Part shown: positions 6,175-14,812 of the stretch, piece by piece
Layout: the number at the start of each line of letters is the position of its first letter
How positions within the stretch are numbered: position 1 is the stretch's first letter
Origin: JBFXAN01 sp050184225
GTDB taxonomy: Bacteria > Chloroflexota > Dehalococcoidia > CAUJGQ01
Assembly (NCBI GenBank): GCA_050184225.1
Contig: JBFXAN010000070.1
Coordinates: 1-32,206, forward strand
Reading direction: 5' to 3'
Length of the DNA: 32,206 nucleotides
Position numbers and translations under genes: made by a program
Notes under the pieces: generated by a model
Database searches by the model: none
Seen by the model: only the letters and a program-made list of their open reading frames with translations
Told to the model about the DNA's origin: nothing

Positions 6175-6756
6175 TCAGGCCTTCAACACGCCCTTGGCTT
6201 TCGCGGTGTGCGTGGCGATCGCGTCCATCAGCGGCGGCGACAGGCAGTCGTAGGGCTCGAGTCCCAGCTCCTTGAGTCGAGCGCGGACCGCGCCCATCTC
6301 GTCCGGACGCGCCGCACCCGCCTCGATGATCGATGAGACGAAGGCCGCGAACTCCGGCGCTGCCCAACCTCTGTCCTTCGACAGCTCGACGTGGACGAAA
6401 TCGAGGCCATAGAACGGGTGGCCCTTGTTCTCGATACGGCCGTACAGGTGCACGCCGCAACCCGTGCAGGCGTGGCGCTGGATCACCGCCGACGGGTCCA
6501 CGATCTTCAGCTTGTCGCCGTTCGCCGTGACCGACAGGTTGTCGCGCGAGACCACGGCAACCACCGAGAACGCCGCACCCTTCGGCTTCCAGCACTTGGT
6601 GCAGCCGCAGGCATGGTTGTGAGCGACGTTGCCCTTGATCGTGACCTTGACCGGGTTCGTCAGGCAGTGGCACAGCAACGTGCCGCCATTGAAACTCGCG
6701 CTTGCCGGCGAGATCCCGCCGTCGATGGTCGGATGTAACGCAATGGTCGCACTCAT
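6175..6756 (-). CDS. gfa: Glutathione-dependent formaldehyde-activating enzyme (Gfa)
   Basis: This 193-aa protein belongs to the GFA/CENP-V zinc-binding family and is proposed to speed the condensation of glutathione with formaldehyde, or to act as a glutathione carrier, feeding AdhC. The family cysteines are all present: C29 and C31 (LLCHCLTNP), C50, C52 and C55 (ACGCTKCW), and C97 and C100 (CTGCGVHLYG). The length is within a residue or so of Paracoccus Gfa. The ATG at 6756 is preceded by a GGGAGA ribosome-binding site. Its place directly upstream of adhC supports the assignment. No S-formylglutathione hydrolase of the esterase D type is in the window. Confidence 0.93.
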   Translation of the reverse strand: MSATIALHPTIDGGISPASASFNGGTLLCHCLTNPVKVTIKGNVAHNHACGCTKCWKPKGAAFSVVAVVSRDNLSVTANGDKLKIVDPSAVIQRHACTGCGVHLYGRIENKGHPFYGLDFVHVELSKDRGWAAPEFAAFVSSIIEAGAARPDEMGAVRARLKELGLEPYDCLSPPLMDAIATHTAKAKGVLKA

Positions 6757-6841
6757 TGAGGCTCTCCCGGTGTGAGCCACAACGGCTCAGTTGAATCAAA
6801 CTTCCTCGGCCGAGCGACGGTCGGCGAGGGCTTGCTCGTCG

Positions 6842-7735
6842 CTACCGCAAGTGTCTGCGTACAAAGGCACCTATCGCATCGACGGCCCGACGCGCGTCGT
6901 CGATTTCGTCAGCGAAGAGCTGAAAGACGTGGAACATGTCAGGCCAGATCTCGAGCGTAGTATCGACTCCAGCCTTTTGGGCGCGGGCGCAGAGGCTGCG
7001 GGAGTCGTCAAGGAGCGTCTCGTGATCGCCAACCTGAACCAGCAACGGCGGGAAGCCCGCGAGATCGGCGAACAGCGGCGTCGCCTTCGGATCTCGTGTG
7101 CTGATCTTGCCGGAGAGATAAAGCCGTGCCGTCTCGAGGATCAGGCGACGACGCACCATCGGGTCGACGTTCTTGCGGGACGTGAAGGACTCACCGGTGG
7201 CCTCGAAATCCACCCAGGGCGACATCAGTACCGCGAGCGCCGGCAACGGAACGCCGGAGTCCCGTAACGCCAATAGGGTCATCATCGCCAGGCCACCGCC
7301 GGCCGAGTCGCCGGCGATGACGATGCCCGAAGCCGGAATGCCCTGCCCCAGCAACCATCGGTATGCAGCCACGACATCCTCAATGGCAGCCGGATAGGTG
7401 TGTTCGGGCGCCAGTCGATAGTCGACGCCAAGCGCTCGGCAGTTGCAGGTAGAAGACAGGCGGGCGATCAGGTTCCAGTGGGAGCGGACCGAGCCCATGA
7501 CATACCCGCCACCGTGGAGATACAGCAGTACGCGGTCGTCACGGACCCCCGGCGCCGCGATCCATGTGGCATCAACATTCGGCACTCGCGCCCGATCGGT
7601 GCTGGCAAAGTGATGACGGACGGCGAACAGGGCGTCCCATTGGCGACGCATGTCCGCGTGGGACGTGTCCGCATCCCAGCGACTCAATGTCGCATGCAGG
7701 CGCTGCTTCACCTTCTCCACTGGTGTTGGATCCAT
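6842..7735 (-). CDS. Alpha/beta hydrolase, hormone-sensitive-lipase family esterase
   Basis: This 297-aa enzyme hydrolyses carboxylic esters. It has the HSL oxyanion motif HGGGY (LLYLHGGGYVMGS) at about residue 75, the nucleophile motif GDSAGG at about 143-148, a late Asp in VQVGDHETLLDD and a His in DMFHVFQ, which complete the Ser-Asp-His triad. No signal peptide is seen, so it is cytoplasmic. I used the ATG at 7735 (MDPTPVEKVK); the frame upstream is open but arginine-rich and unlikely to be coding. It lies 85 bp before gfa on the same strand, but it is not the esterase D-type S-formylglutathione hydrolase, so a direct formaldehyde role is doubtful. Short-chain or lactone esters are plausible substrates. 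Confidence 0.85.
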   Translation of the reverse strand: MDPTPVEKVKQRLHATLSRWDADTSHADMRRQWDALFAVRHHFASTDRARVPNVDATWIAAPGVRDDRVLLYLHGGGYVMGSVRSHWNLIARLSSTCNCRALGVDYRLAPEHTYPAAIEDVVAAYRWLLGQGIPASGIVIAGDSAGGGLAMMTLLALRDSGVPLPALAVLMSPWVDFEATGESFTSRKNVDPMVRRRLILETARLYLSGKISTRDPKATPLFADLAGFPPLLVQVGDHETLLDDSRSLCARAQKAGVDTTLEIWPDMFHVFQLFADEIDDARRAVDAIGAFVRRHLR

Positions 7736-7914
7736 AGCGCGGTCTCCGTGGCGGGTTCGCCTACCCGGCAATCCGAATCGATTTCTCGTTGCCTGCGTTG
7801 CTCGGGAGTGTCTGAGCCGTTCTGCTGACCGCGGTGTTGGAACAAAGCGATCCACTGCCTCGCAATCGCTCGGCGGCGGACAGGGCGTCCGGCTACGGGC
7901 CGACCCCGCCGGAT

Positions 7915-7953
7915 CGCCGTCCTGACGTGTTCACAGAACCGGTCAGGACGGCG
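7915..7953. repeat. Perfect 12-bp inverted repeat after the amidohydrolase gene
   Basis: CGCCGTCCTGAC (7915-7926) is matched exactly by GTCAGGACGGCG (7942-7953), with a 15-nt loop. It lies 16 bp past the amidohydrolase stop and about 180 bp before the esterase start. No T run follows on either strand, so it is either a terminator needing other factors or a binding site ahead of the esterase gene. The rest of 7736-7968 holds nothing recognisable. Confidence 0.5.
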
Positions 7954-7968
7954 CCGACGGGGGTTCGG

Positions 7969-9147
7969 TCAAACCGAGATCCTGTAGAGCTCTGCCGCGT
8001 TGTCCTGAAGTACGCGACGCAGCACGGCAGGCTCGAGGTGCCCAAGGGTCTTCGAAAGCGTTTCTTTGATCGACGGATACAGGCACGTCGGATGCGGGAA
8101 ATCCGTTTCGAACATCACGTTGTTGATGCCGACGGACTCGATCACTTCCTTGGACGGAAGCTTCTCGAACCAGAAACACGCATAGAGTTGGCGCTTGAAG
8201 TATTCCGAGGGACGGAGCTTCAGGTGTTTGAGTTCGTTGGGTGCTGCCTCTGTCAGCTGGTAGTCCAATGCCTGCAGGTAGAACGGAATCCAGCCGACGC
8301 CACTCTCTACTGAAACGAACTTGCACTCCGGGAAGCGATCCAGGACACCGCTATAGATCAGGTTCCCGATCACGCGGGCATTGTCCAAGTACATATAGGC
8401 CGATGCGAGCGCGAGGCGCGCTTCGCGTTTCATGCACGGCCAGGAGGCATGCGCGAAGGCGTCAAAGCTGCCGTCGGAATTCGCGCCGATGTGGAAGTTG
8501 ACCGGCATCTTCAGAGACGTACAGGCTTCCCACAGCGGGTCCCAGTCCTTCTGCGAAAGATCGGGCATACCCAGTACATGGGGGTCGGTGCAAATCACCA
8601 CACCGCGCAACCCGAGCGCATGGGCGCGCTCGACTTCCTTCACGGCCAATTCGATGTTCCACCATGGAATCAGCGCCATCGGGTACAGGCGCTGGCCGGA
8701 GTCGCGCTGCATGTCCGCCATCGCGTCGTTGTAGACGGTGACGCACAGGTTGCGCAGCTCCAAGTTCTCGATCTTTAGGAACCGGCTGTTGCCGAAGCCC
8801 GCGACGTTCGGATAAACGATTTGCGCGTGGAGCCCAAGCCGATCCAGCGCGGCGACCCGCGCCCGGGGCTCGTACGACGATTCGTGCACATCGTCAAACG
8901 TGAAATCGTTGAATGCCACGCCAGGCACTTTCGTCGCGCCGGGTCCCTTACGGATGACGCTGTCCGGCCCCGCACCGCGGAGGGAGATGTCGCCGTTGAC
9001 GAACCAACGCTGCCGGCCCTCCGAAACCTTCACGTGTGGCACCAGCTCGCGATAGCTGGCCGGCACTCGGGCCGTCCACAGGTCGTGCGGCTCGGTCAGG
9101 TGGGAGTCGGTATCGATGATCTTGATTCCATCGAGCAGTTCTGACAC
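7969..9147 (-). CDS. Amidohydrolase-2 family TIM-barrel hydrolase or decarboxylase
   Basis: This 392-aa protein belongs to the metal-dependent amidohydrolase-2 family that includes ACMSD and other non-oxidative decarboxylases. The N-terminal metal motif is IDTDSHLTEPHDLW (residues about 10-23), followed by a mid-protein His in VNFHIGANSDG and the C-terminal Asp in FETDFPHPT. The first motif is DxH-like rather than HxH, as in many members found in catabolic clusters. The GTG at 9147 has a GGAG site 7 nt upstream. It is divergent from the acyl-CoA operon across a 350-bp control region that carries a strong palindrome, so the two may be co-regulated. The substrate is unknown. Confidence 0.85.
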   Translation of the reverse strand: MSELLDGIKIIDTDSHLTEPHDLWTARVPASYRELVPHVKVSEGRQRWFVNGDISLRGAGPDSVIRKGPGATKVPGVAFNDFTFDDVHESSYEPRARVAALDRLGLHAQIVYPNVAGFGNSRFLKIENLELRNLCVTVYNDAMADMQRDSGQRLYPMALIPWWNIELAVKEVERAHALGLRGVVICTDPHVLGMPDLSQKDWDPLWEACTSLKMPVNFHIGANSDGSFDAFAHASWPCMKREARLALASAYMYLDNARVIGNLIYSGVLDRFPECKFVSVESGVGWIPFYLQALDYQLTEAAPNELKHLKLRPSEYFKRQLYACFWFEKLPSKEVIESVGINNVMFETDFPHPTCLYPSIKETLSKTLGHLEPAVLRRVLQDNAAELYRISV

Positions 9148-9497
9148 GGCGGTGCTCCGAAGTAATTGGAACGTAGACTGACGAGTACTAATAGTATACT
9201 TTGTTAGGGTGAATAGGAAGTAAGTTCGGCCATAAAGTATCGTTAAAGTACTTTATGAGTGGCCGAGGCGAAAGGGCTCGGCTCGCCGATGAGGCCCACG
9301 CATATCGCGGACGGCCCGGCTTCTCATGTCAGTGGAGTACCCAGCGCGTGCTCTAGTCGATCATCAGCAGTTTCGAAATCGTGCTGACCATTGGATATCG
9401 CGTCGGTGTCCACCGCATCGCGTTAGCCGAGTCAATGGAAGCGCGACGGTTCGGATCCTTTCACCAGTCGATCGCCATGATTACCAAGGGGGCAAAT
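9148..9497. other. Divergent intergenic control region
   Basis: This 350-bp stretch separates the amidohydrolase from the acyl-CoA operon. The half near the amidohydrolase (about 9160-9260) is clearly AT-richer than its surroundings and contains the palindrome AGTATACT (9193-9200), which supplies a TATACT -10-like hexamer on both strands, and the long inverted repeat described separately. No -35 element at good spacing is convincing. Positions 9300-9497 hold no gene that I can support. Confidence 0.5.
9231..9257. promoter_or_regulatory. Candidate operator: CATAAAGTA-N9-TACTTTATG inverted repeat
   Basis: CATAAAGTA (9231-9239) is repeated exactly inverted as TACTTTATG (9249-9257) around 9 bp. 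The right arm contains the overlapping 10-bp palindrome AAAGTACTTT (9245-9254), and GGC (9228-9230) is mirrored by GGCC a few bases beyond the right arm. The size and symmetry fit a dimeric repressor site such as a TetR-family operator. No such regulator is encoded in the window, so the binding protein is unknown. Confidence 0.55.
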
Positions 9498-9803
9498 GTG
9501 ACACCGATTAGGGCCGGCTTGCGCCTGCGAAGCGCTGTATCCGATGTCGAAGTGATCGTCGTCAAGGCTGAAGGCATCAGCCTGCTGACCTGTTGCGGAG
9601 TGCCAATGTTGTCCGGTGCCGAGGCAGGCGGCGGGTCTGATCCGGCAGCTGCCGACGAGTCGGTGTGTCAGTTGGGAAAACGCTACGTGACTGCAGGCGG
9701 ATCTGTGGAGCTTGTCTGTGTCAAGGGTGGCAAGGGAACCCTCGCGGCAGATGGTGAGCCGCTGCAGATCAAAGCAGCCAAGGCCCTGCCCTCTTCGGAC
9801 TAA
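9498..9803 (+). CDS. Small conserved hypothetical protein of acyl-CoA gene clusters
   Basis: This 101-aa soluble protein begins with a strand-rich half (AGLRLRSAVSDVEVIVVKAE) followed by SLLTCCGVPML, a variable acidic linker, and then LGKRYVTAGGSVELVCVKGG with a C-terminal EPLQIKAAKALPSSD. I recall similar small proteins next to acyl-CoA ligase genes in steroid- and terpene-degrading bacteria, but know no demonstrated function. The paired CC (TCCG) and VCVKGGKG segments are notable. I chose GTG 9498 because AAGGGGG lies 5 nt upstream; an ATG at 9477 is in frame. It ends 17 bp before the acyl-CoA synthetase start and likely shares its transcript. Confidence 0.72.
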   Translation: MTPIRAGLRLRSAVSDVEVIVVKAEGISLLTCCGVPMLSGAEAGGGSDPAAADESVCQLGKRYVTAGGSVELVCVKGGKGTLAADGEPLQIKAAKALPSSD

Positions 9804-9820
9804 CCAACGGCGCACGCAGA

Positions 9821-11329
9821 ATGAATATCGCGATGCTCTTGCAGATGGCAGCGGAGGCGGCGCCGGAGCGTCGTGCCCTGACCTTCGGTCACGAACATTT
9901 CACGTTCGCTGAGTTGTTCCGCGCCGCACGGGTTGCAGCGAACATCATCCGCGCGAGTGGCTGCCGCTATGTCACGGTCATGGACGTCAGCAGTCCAGCC
10001 GTTCCGATAGCGCTTATGGGGGCCGCCATCGCCGGCGTGCCTTATGTGCCGCTCAATTATCGGCTCATGCCTGACCAATTGAACGCCCTGCTTGCTCGGA
10101 TCGAGCCGGCGTTGATCATCATCGACGGCTCGCGAGACGCGCCACCGGTCAAGTTTGGATCAGCTGCAGTCATGACGCGGGCCGGATTCTTGCGACGGGT
10201 ACTCGCTGAGGACCCGGGCGATAGCGCTTGGTCCGACGATCCAAGCGGCGTCGCCGTGCAGTTATTTACCAGCGGCACCTCGGGCCCCCCGAAGGCGGCG
10301 ATTCTCCGCCACGAAAATCTGGTGTCCTACATTCTGGGCTCCGTGGAGTTCTTGTCTGCCGACGAGTCCGATGCAGCACTGGTCTCTGTTCCGCCCTACC
10401 ACATCGCCGGGATATCCGCGGTCCTGAGCGGCCTGTATGCCGGTCGGCGCATCATTCAGTTGCCGGAGTTCGGCGCCGCGCTGTGGCTTGACCAGTGTCG
10501 TCGAGAGCAGGTCACGAATGCCTTCGTGGTCCCGACGATGCTTTCCCGAATCGTCGATCACCTGGATTCGGTTGGATCAGACCCGGAAGTGCCCACTCTG
10601 CGCGCCATTGCCTATGGTGGAGGGCGAATGCCGGCCGCGATCATCGAACGTGCGCTCGCACTATTCCCGCAGGTGGACTTCACCAATGCCTACGGGCTGA
10701 CGGAGACCAGCTCGACCATTGCGCTGTTGGGGCCGGAAGACCATCGGGCAGCATTCACGAGCAGCGACCTGGCTGTGCGGCGGCGACTCGGTTCCGTCGG
10801 AAAGCCCCTGCCTACCGTCGAGATCGAAATCCGCGACGAGCTCGGTCGGGTCGCCGCCGCGGATCAGCCGGGCGAGATCTTTGTCCGCGGGCCCCAGGTG
10901 TCGGGGGAGTACCTGGAGAGAAGCGCTCGCGACGGTGACGGCTGGTTCCCCACACGCGATGCGGGCTACATGGATGCCGCAGGCTATCTGTACCTGACCG
11001 GTCGTGCGGACGACATCATCATCCGTGGCGGCGAGAACATCTCACCTGCGGAAATCGAAGATGCACTCCGCGCGCACCCCGCGGTCGCAGACGCGGCCGC
11101 CCTCGGTATCCCGTCCGTCGAGTGGGGCGAAACGGTCGCCGCGGTCGTCGTCCTCCATCCAGACCGGGACGTGGTGCCGACCGAGCTGCAACACCTCGTG
11201 AAGTCGAAGCTGCGCTCGACGCGAGTGCCGGAGCAGATTTTGTTCCGCGACGAGTTGCCCTACAACGAGATGGGCAAGTTGCTGCGCCGTGAGCTGAAAC
11301 CGCTGTTTGCCGGAAACGGCGGCGGCTGA
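9821..11329 (+). CDS. Acyl-CoA synthetase (AMP-forming, FadD-like)
   Basis: This 502-aa enzyme activates a carboxylic acid to its CoA thioester through an acyl-AMP intermediate. ANL-family motifs are in order: the P-loop LFTSGTSGPPKAA (148-160), PPYHIAGIS (191-199), YGLTETSS (291-298), TRDAGYMD and LTGRADDIIIRGGENI (about 380-410), and the catalytic lysine K486 in NEMGKLLRREL near the C-terminus. It is cytoplasmic, with no membrane segment. The size resembles FadD3/FadD17-type synthetases that act on steroid or other polycyclic acids, but substrate cannot be read from sequence. It probably starts the degradation pathway encoded by the following genes. Confidence 0.9.
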   Translation: MNIAMLLQMAAEAAPERRALTFGHEHFTFAELFRAARVAANIIRASGCRYVTVMDVSSPAVPIALMGAAIAGVPYVPLNYRLMPDQLNALLARIEPALIIIDGSRDAPPVKFGSAAVMTRAGFLRRVLAEDPGDSAWSDDPSGVAVQLFTSGTSGPPKAAILRHENLVSYILGSVEFLSADESDAALVSVPPYHIAGISAVLSGLYAGRRIIQLPEFGAALWLDQCRREQVTNAFVVPTMLSRIVDHLDSVGSDPEVPTLRAIAYGGGRMPAAIIERALALFPQVDFTNAYGLTETSSTIALLGPEDHRAAFTSSDLAVRRRLGSVGKPLPTVEIEIRDELGRVAAADQPGEIFVRGPQVSGEYLERSARDGDGWFPTRDAGYMDAAGYLYLTGRADDIIIRGGENISPAEIEDALRAHPAVADAAALGIPSVEWGETVAAVVVLHPDRDVVPTELQHLVKSKLRSTRVPEQILFRDELPYNEMGKLLRRELKPLFAGNGGG

Positions 11330-11418
11330 ACGTACCGGTTCGGAGGCACACGGTTGCCGCACTCACGACACCGAGGCGACGACGACTCTGAGCATTCAAG
11401 CGTGGGGGTTCGAGGAAT

Positions 11419-12627
11419 ATGCCCGTCGAAACATTGATCTACGATGCGATCCGGACACCGCGGGGAAAGGGAAAATCCAGCGGCTCATTGCACGAGGTCA
11501 AGCCGATCCGACTCGTAGCGGGCCTCCTCGACGCCCTGCAGAGGCGAAACGACCTGGATACGACACGCGTTGACGATCTGGTCATGGGCTGCGTCAGTCC
11601 CCTCAACGACCAGGGCTCGGTGTTGCCGAGAATCGCCCTGTTGACCACGAGTTGGTCGCAGCGTGTCGCGGGAATGCAGGTCAGTCGTTTTTGCGCGTCA
11701 GGCCTCGAGGCGGTCAACCTGGCGGCGATGAAAGTGGCGTCTGGCTGGGAAGATCTGGTCGTGGCGGGCGGCGTGGAGTCCATGTCGCGTGTGCCGATGG
11801 GGTCGGACGGTGGCGCGTGGTCGGACGACCCGGAGACGCACTTCAAGTCGGGATACGTGCCCCAAGGTGTCGGTGCCGATTTGATCGCGACGCTGAACGG
11901 ATTCACCCGCGAGGACGTCGATGCCTATGCCGTACGCTCGCAGCAGCGGGCCGCTGTCGCGTCGTCGAGTGGATACTTCGCCAGATCGCTGATTCCAGTC
12001 CACGACGTCAACGGTGCCGTGGTCCTCGATCGCGATGAGTTCATTCGGGCCGACACCGCCCTGTCCGGGTTGGCGAAGTTGAAGCCCGCCTTCAAGCCAG
12101 TAGGCGAGTCCGGCTACGAGGCTGTGGTGAAGCTTCGCTATCCAATGGTGGAGTCGATCAATTATGTGCATACCGCAGGCAACTCGTCCGGCATTGTCGA
12201 TGGAGCGGCACTGGTCCTGATTGGCAGCCAGGCCGTTGGCAAGGAGCTTGGGCTTACTGCCCGCGCCCGGATCGTCGCGACGGCGGTCGTCGGGAGCGAA
12301 CCGACCATCATGCTGACGGGTCCCGCGCCTGCAGCGCGGAAGGTCCTTGCACGCGCTGGACTCCGTGTCGAAGACATTGATCTGTTCGAACTCAATGAAG
12401 CGTTCGCCTCCGTCGTTCTGCATTTTCAGAAGGAGTTGGCGATCCCGGACGAGAAGATCAATGTGAACGGAGGCGCCATCGCCTTGGGCCATCCACTGGG
12501 CGCGACGGGCGCAATGATACTGGGCACGTGTCTCGATGAGCTCGAACGCCGCCACCTGCGCTACGGCCTCGTAACCCTCTGCGTCGGCGGCGGCATGGGC
12601 ATCGCCACCATCATCGAACGCACTTGA
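11419..12627 (+). CDS. Acetyl-CoA C-acyltransferase (thiolase)
   Basis: This 402-aa enzyme carries out thiolytic cleavage of 3-ketoacyl-CoA, the last step of beta-oxidation. The nucleophilic Cys is C92 (SRFCASGLEAVN), followed by GGVESMS, the NEAF motif (FELNEAFASV), the catalytic His H358 in GGAIALGHPLGATG, and C388 in LCVGGGMG. All catalytic residues are present, unlike the thiolase-fold protein at 16508-17695. GAGGAAT lies just before the ATG. It ends 26 bp before the hydratase/dehydrogenase gene; together they resemble a FadA/FadB or FadI/FadJ pair. Confidence 0.93.
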   Translation: MPVETLIYDAIRTPRGKGKSSGSLHEVKPIRLVAGLLDALQRRNDLDTTRVDDLVMGCVSPLNDQGSVLPRIALLTTSWSQRVAGMQVSRFCASGLEAVNLAAMKVASGWEDLVVAGGVESMSRVPMGSDGGAWSDDPETHFKSGYVPQGVGADLIATLNGFTREDVDAYAVRSQQRAAVASSSGYFARSLIPVHDVNGAVVLDRDEFIRADTALSGLAKLKPAFKPVGESGYEAVVKLRYPMVESINYVHTAGNSSGIVDGAALVLIGSQAVGKELGLTARARIVATAVVGSEPTIMLTGPAPAARKVLARAGLRVEDIDLFELNEAFASVVLHFQKELAIPDEKINVNGGAIALGHPLGATGAMILGTCLDELERRHLRYGLVTLCVGGGMGIATIIERT

Positions 12628-12653
12628 GACCGATCGAAGCAGGGGATCATCCG

Positions 12654-14705
12654 ATGAGCTATGCGAAATATGACCGGGATGCGGACGGAATCGTCACGTT
12701 GACCTTTGATAATCCGGATTCCAAGGTCAACGTTCTCAGCTCCCGGTTCATCGATGCGCTGGAACAAGCGCTGAACCATGTTGACGCCGATCTTGACCAT
12801 GTGCGCGGCTTGATACTGAGGTCCGGCAAAGACACCTTTTTCGCCGGCGGGGATCTCAACGAGATCCTGGCGGTTACTAAGGAATCCGTCGGTGCGTACT
12901 TCAGCGAGGTCATGCGCGCGAAGCGCGTGATGCGGCGTATTGAAAAGCTGGGCCGACCGGTGGTTGCCGTCATCAACGGCGCAGCACTGGGTGGTGGCTA
13001 CGAATTGTGTCTTGCATGTCACCACCGCGTGGCGCTGGACAGCACCAAGGTGCAAATCGGTCTGCCGGAGGTCACGCTGGGCCTCCTGCCTGGCGGCGGC
13101 GGCGTGGTTCGTCTCGTTCGCTTGCTCGGCCTCAAGCAGGCGCTGCCACTGCTGATTGACGGCACCAAGGTTAGTGCCCGGCAGGCGCTTGCACTGGGAA
13201 TGATCGACGATACAGGGAACGATGCTGCTGAACTCATCGCCAAGGCACGTAGCTGGATCCTTGATAACGCCGCGGCGGTACAGCCCTGGGATGCCAATGG
13301 CTACCGATTCCCTGGTGGCGGTATGGACTCGGCTGAACTGAAGAGCTACGTGGCGACCACGTGCGCCGCACTGAAAGCGCGCTTTCGCGGCCTCTACCCT
13401 GCCACGGAAGCCATCATCAGCGCGGCCGTCGAGGGTATGCAGGTCGATGTGGAGTCGGCAGACCGCATCGAATCCCGCTACCTGGCGTACCTCGCCACCA
13501 CGTCCGTTGCGAAAAACATGATCACGACGTTCTATCAGATGGGTCGTCTGAAGAACGGTGAGAGCCGCCCCAAGGGCTTTGAAATGCGACGTGTCGCGCG
13601 CCTGGGAGTCGTCGGAGCGGGGATGATGGGCTCTGGAATCGCTTATGCGGCGGCGAGCGTCGGGATACCAGTCGTTCTGAAAGACGTCGATGTGAAGTCG
13701 GCCGAGAAGGGCAAGGCGTATTCCGACGCCGTTGCAGCGAAGCTCATTCAGCAGGATCGGATGACCGAACAGCAGCGGCAGGAGCTGCTGTCCCTGATTT
13801 CGGTCACCAACCGGGTTGAGGACCTGTCGGGCTGCGACCTCGTGGTCGAGGCAGTATTTGAGGATCGAGAGGTCAAAGGTGAAGTGACCCGGCAGGTGGA
13901 GGCCGTGCTGAAGGATACAGCGATCTTCGCGACCAATACGTCGACGTTGCCGATCACCGGGCTCGCTGAAGCGTCTGCGCGCCCCGCCAACTTCCTCGGT
14001 CTGCATTTCTTCTCGCCGGTGGACCGTATGCAGCTGGTCGAGATCATCTGCGGCGAACAGACCAGCGATGAGACGTTGGCCCGCGGCTACGATTTCGTGC
14101 AGCAGCTCCGCAAGGTTCCGATCGTCGTGAACGACCATCGCGGGTTCTTCACGTCGCGGGTCTTCGAAAGCGGCTGCGATGAAGGCGCCTGGCTGCTGTC
14201 GGACGGCGTTGACCCCGCCCGGATCGAGAATCTGGCGCAGCAGGTCGGCATGCCGGTCGGACCGCTCGAGTCGATCGATGCGGTGTCACAACAGCTCGTG
14301 TACCAAGTCAAGCACCAGACCCAACGCGATTTCGCTGCCGAAGGGCGGGCATTTCCGGCCGCGGCATTACCGCCGTTCCAGTGGGTCAAGCGCCTGGTCG
14401 AAGAGCACGGCCGAAAAGGGAAGGCCTACGGTGCGGGCTACTATGACTACGTCAAGGACGCGGCCGGTCGCCGCCAGAAGCACTTGTGGTCGTCACTGCG
14501 GTCGCTGCAGCCGCCGCCCCGCCAGGAGGTCAGTGATCAGGACGTCAAGGACCGTGTTCTCTATCGGCAGTGCATCGAGGCGGTGCGGTGCGTCGAGGAG
14601 GGCGTCCTGCGCAGTGCCATCGACTGCAACATTGGTTCGATGCTCGGCATCGGATTTCCTCTCTACACCGGTGGCCAACTGCAGTACTCAATGCCTGCGG
14701 CGTGA
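12654..14705 (+). CDS. FadB/FadJ-like enoyl-CoA hydratase/3-hydroxyacyl-CoA dehydrogenase, 3' frameshifted
   Basis: This 683-aa reading frame is the bifunctional beta-oxidation enzyme. Residues 1-190 are the crotonase domain with oxyanion motifs FFAGGDLNEIL and GAALGGGYELCLAC, and catalytic Glu candidates E117 and E139. The Rossmann motif GAGMMG is at 321-326, followed by LHFFSPVDRMQLVEII with the dehydrogenase His and two C-terminal helical domains. The frame ends at GFPLYTGGQLQY followed by five unrelated residues. The expected family C-terminus continues in another frame to 14812, so one base appears to be missing near 14688-14692. The restored protein would be about 719 aa, close to FadJ. 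The ATG at 12654 has AGGGGA upstream. Loss of about 36 residues may impair the enzyme, or the shift may be a sequencing error. Confidence 0.88.
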   Translation: MSYAKYDRDADGIVTLTFDNPDSKVNVLSSRFIDALEQALNHVDADLDHVRGLILRSGKDTFFAGGDLNEILAVTKESVGAYFSEVMRAKRVMRRIEKLGRPVVAVINGAALGGGYELCLACHHRVALDSTKVQIGLPEVTLGLLPGGGGVVRLVRLLGLKQALPLLIDGTKVSARQALALGMIDDTGNDAAELIAKARSWILDNAAAVQPWDANGYRFPGGGMDSAELKSYVATTCAALKARFRGLYPATEAIISAAVEGMQVDVESADRIESRYLAYLATTSVAKNMITTFYQMGRLKNGESRPKGFEMRRVARLGVVGAGMMGSGIAYAAASVGIPVVLKDVDVKSAEKGKAYSDAVAAKLIQQDRMTEQQRQELLSLISVTNRVEDLSGCDLVVEAVFEDREVKGEVTRQVEAVLKDTAIFATNTSTLPITGLAEASARPANFLGLHFFSPVDRMQLVEIICGEQTSDETLARGYDFVQQLRKVPIVVNDHRGFFTSRVFESGCDEGAWLLSDGVDPARIENLAQQVGMPVGPLESIDAVSQQLVYQVKHQTQRDFAAEGRAFPAAALPPFQWVKRLVEEHGRKGKAYGAGYYDYVKDAAGRRQKHLWSSLRSLQPPPRQEVSDQDVKDRVLYRQCIEAVRCVEEGVLRSAIDCNIGSMLGIGFPLYTGGQLQYSMPAA

Positions 14706-14812
14706 CATCGTTTGCCAGGCGCGCGCAGGAATTGGCGGAGCGGTATGGAGAGCGGTTTTCTCCACCGCGGCTCTTGCTGGAAATGGCGGAGAGCGGTACC
14801 CAGTTCCAGTAA
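14691..14812 (+). other. Displaced C-terminal coding segment of the hydratase/dehydrogenase
   Basis: In the frame one base off from the gene above, the sequence encodes NACGVTSFARRAQELAERYG, then ERFSPPRLLLEMAESG and a TAA at 14810-14812. This matches the FadJ C-terminus (a helix, then QYGSRFTP...LVEMGARGESF). It begins exactly where the main frame goes astray, so the two pieces are one gene split by a 1-nt deletion. Assuming correction, the gap to the acyl-CoA dehydrogenase is 24 bp instead of 131 bp. Confidence 0.8.

Noticed and set aside
6842..7735. The esterase as S-formylglutathione hydrolase of the formaldehyde pathway
   Set aside because: It has HSL-family HGGG and GDSAGG motifs, not the esterase D family pattern of FrmB/FghA.
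12561..14138. A 525-codon open frame on the minus strand
   Set aside because: It is antisense to the well-supported hydratase/dehydrogenase gene and has no recognisable motif.
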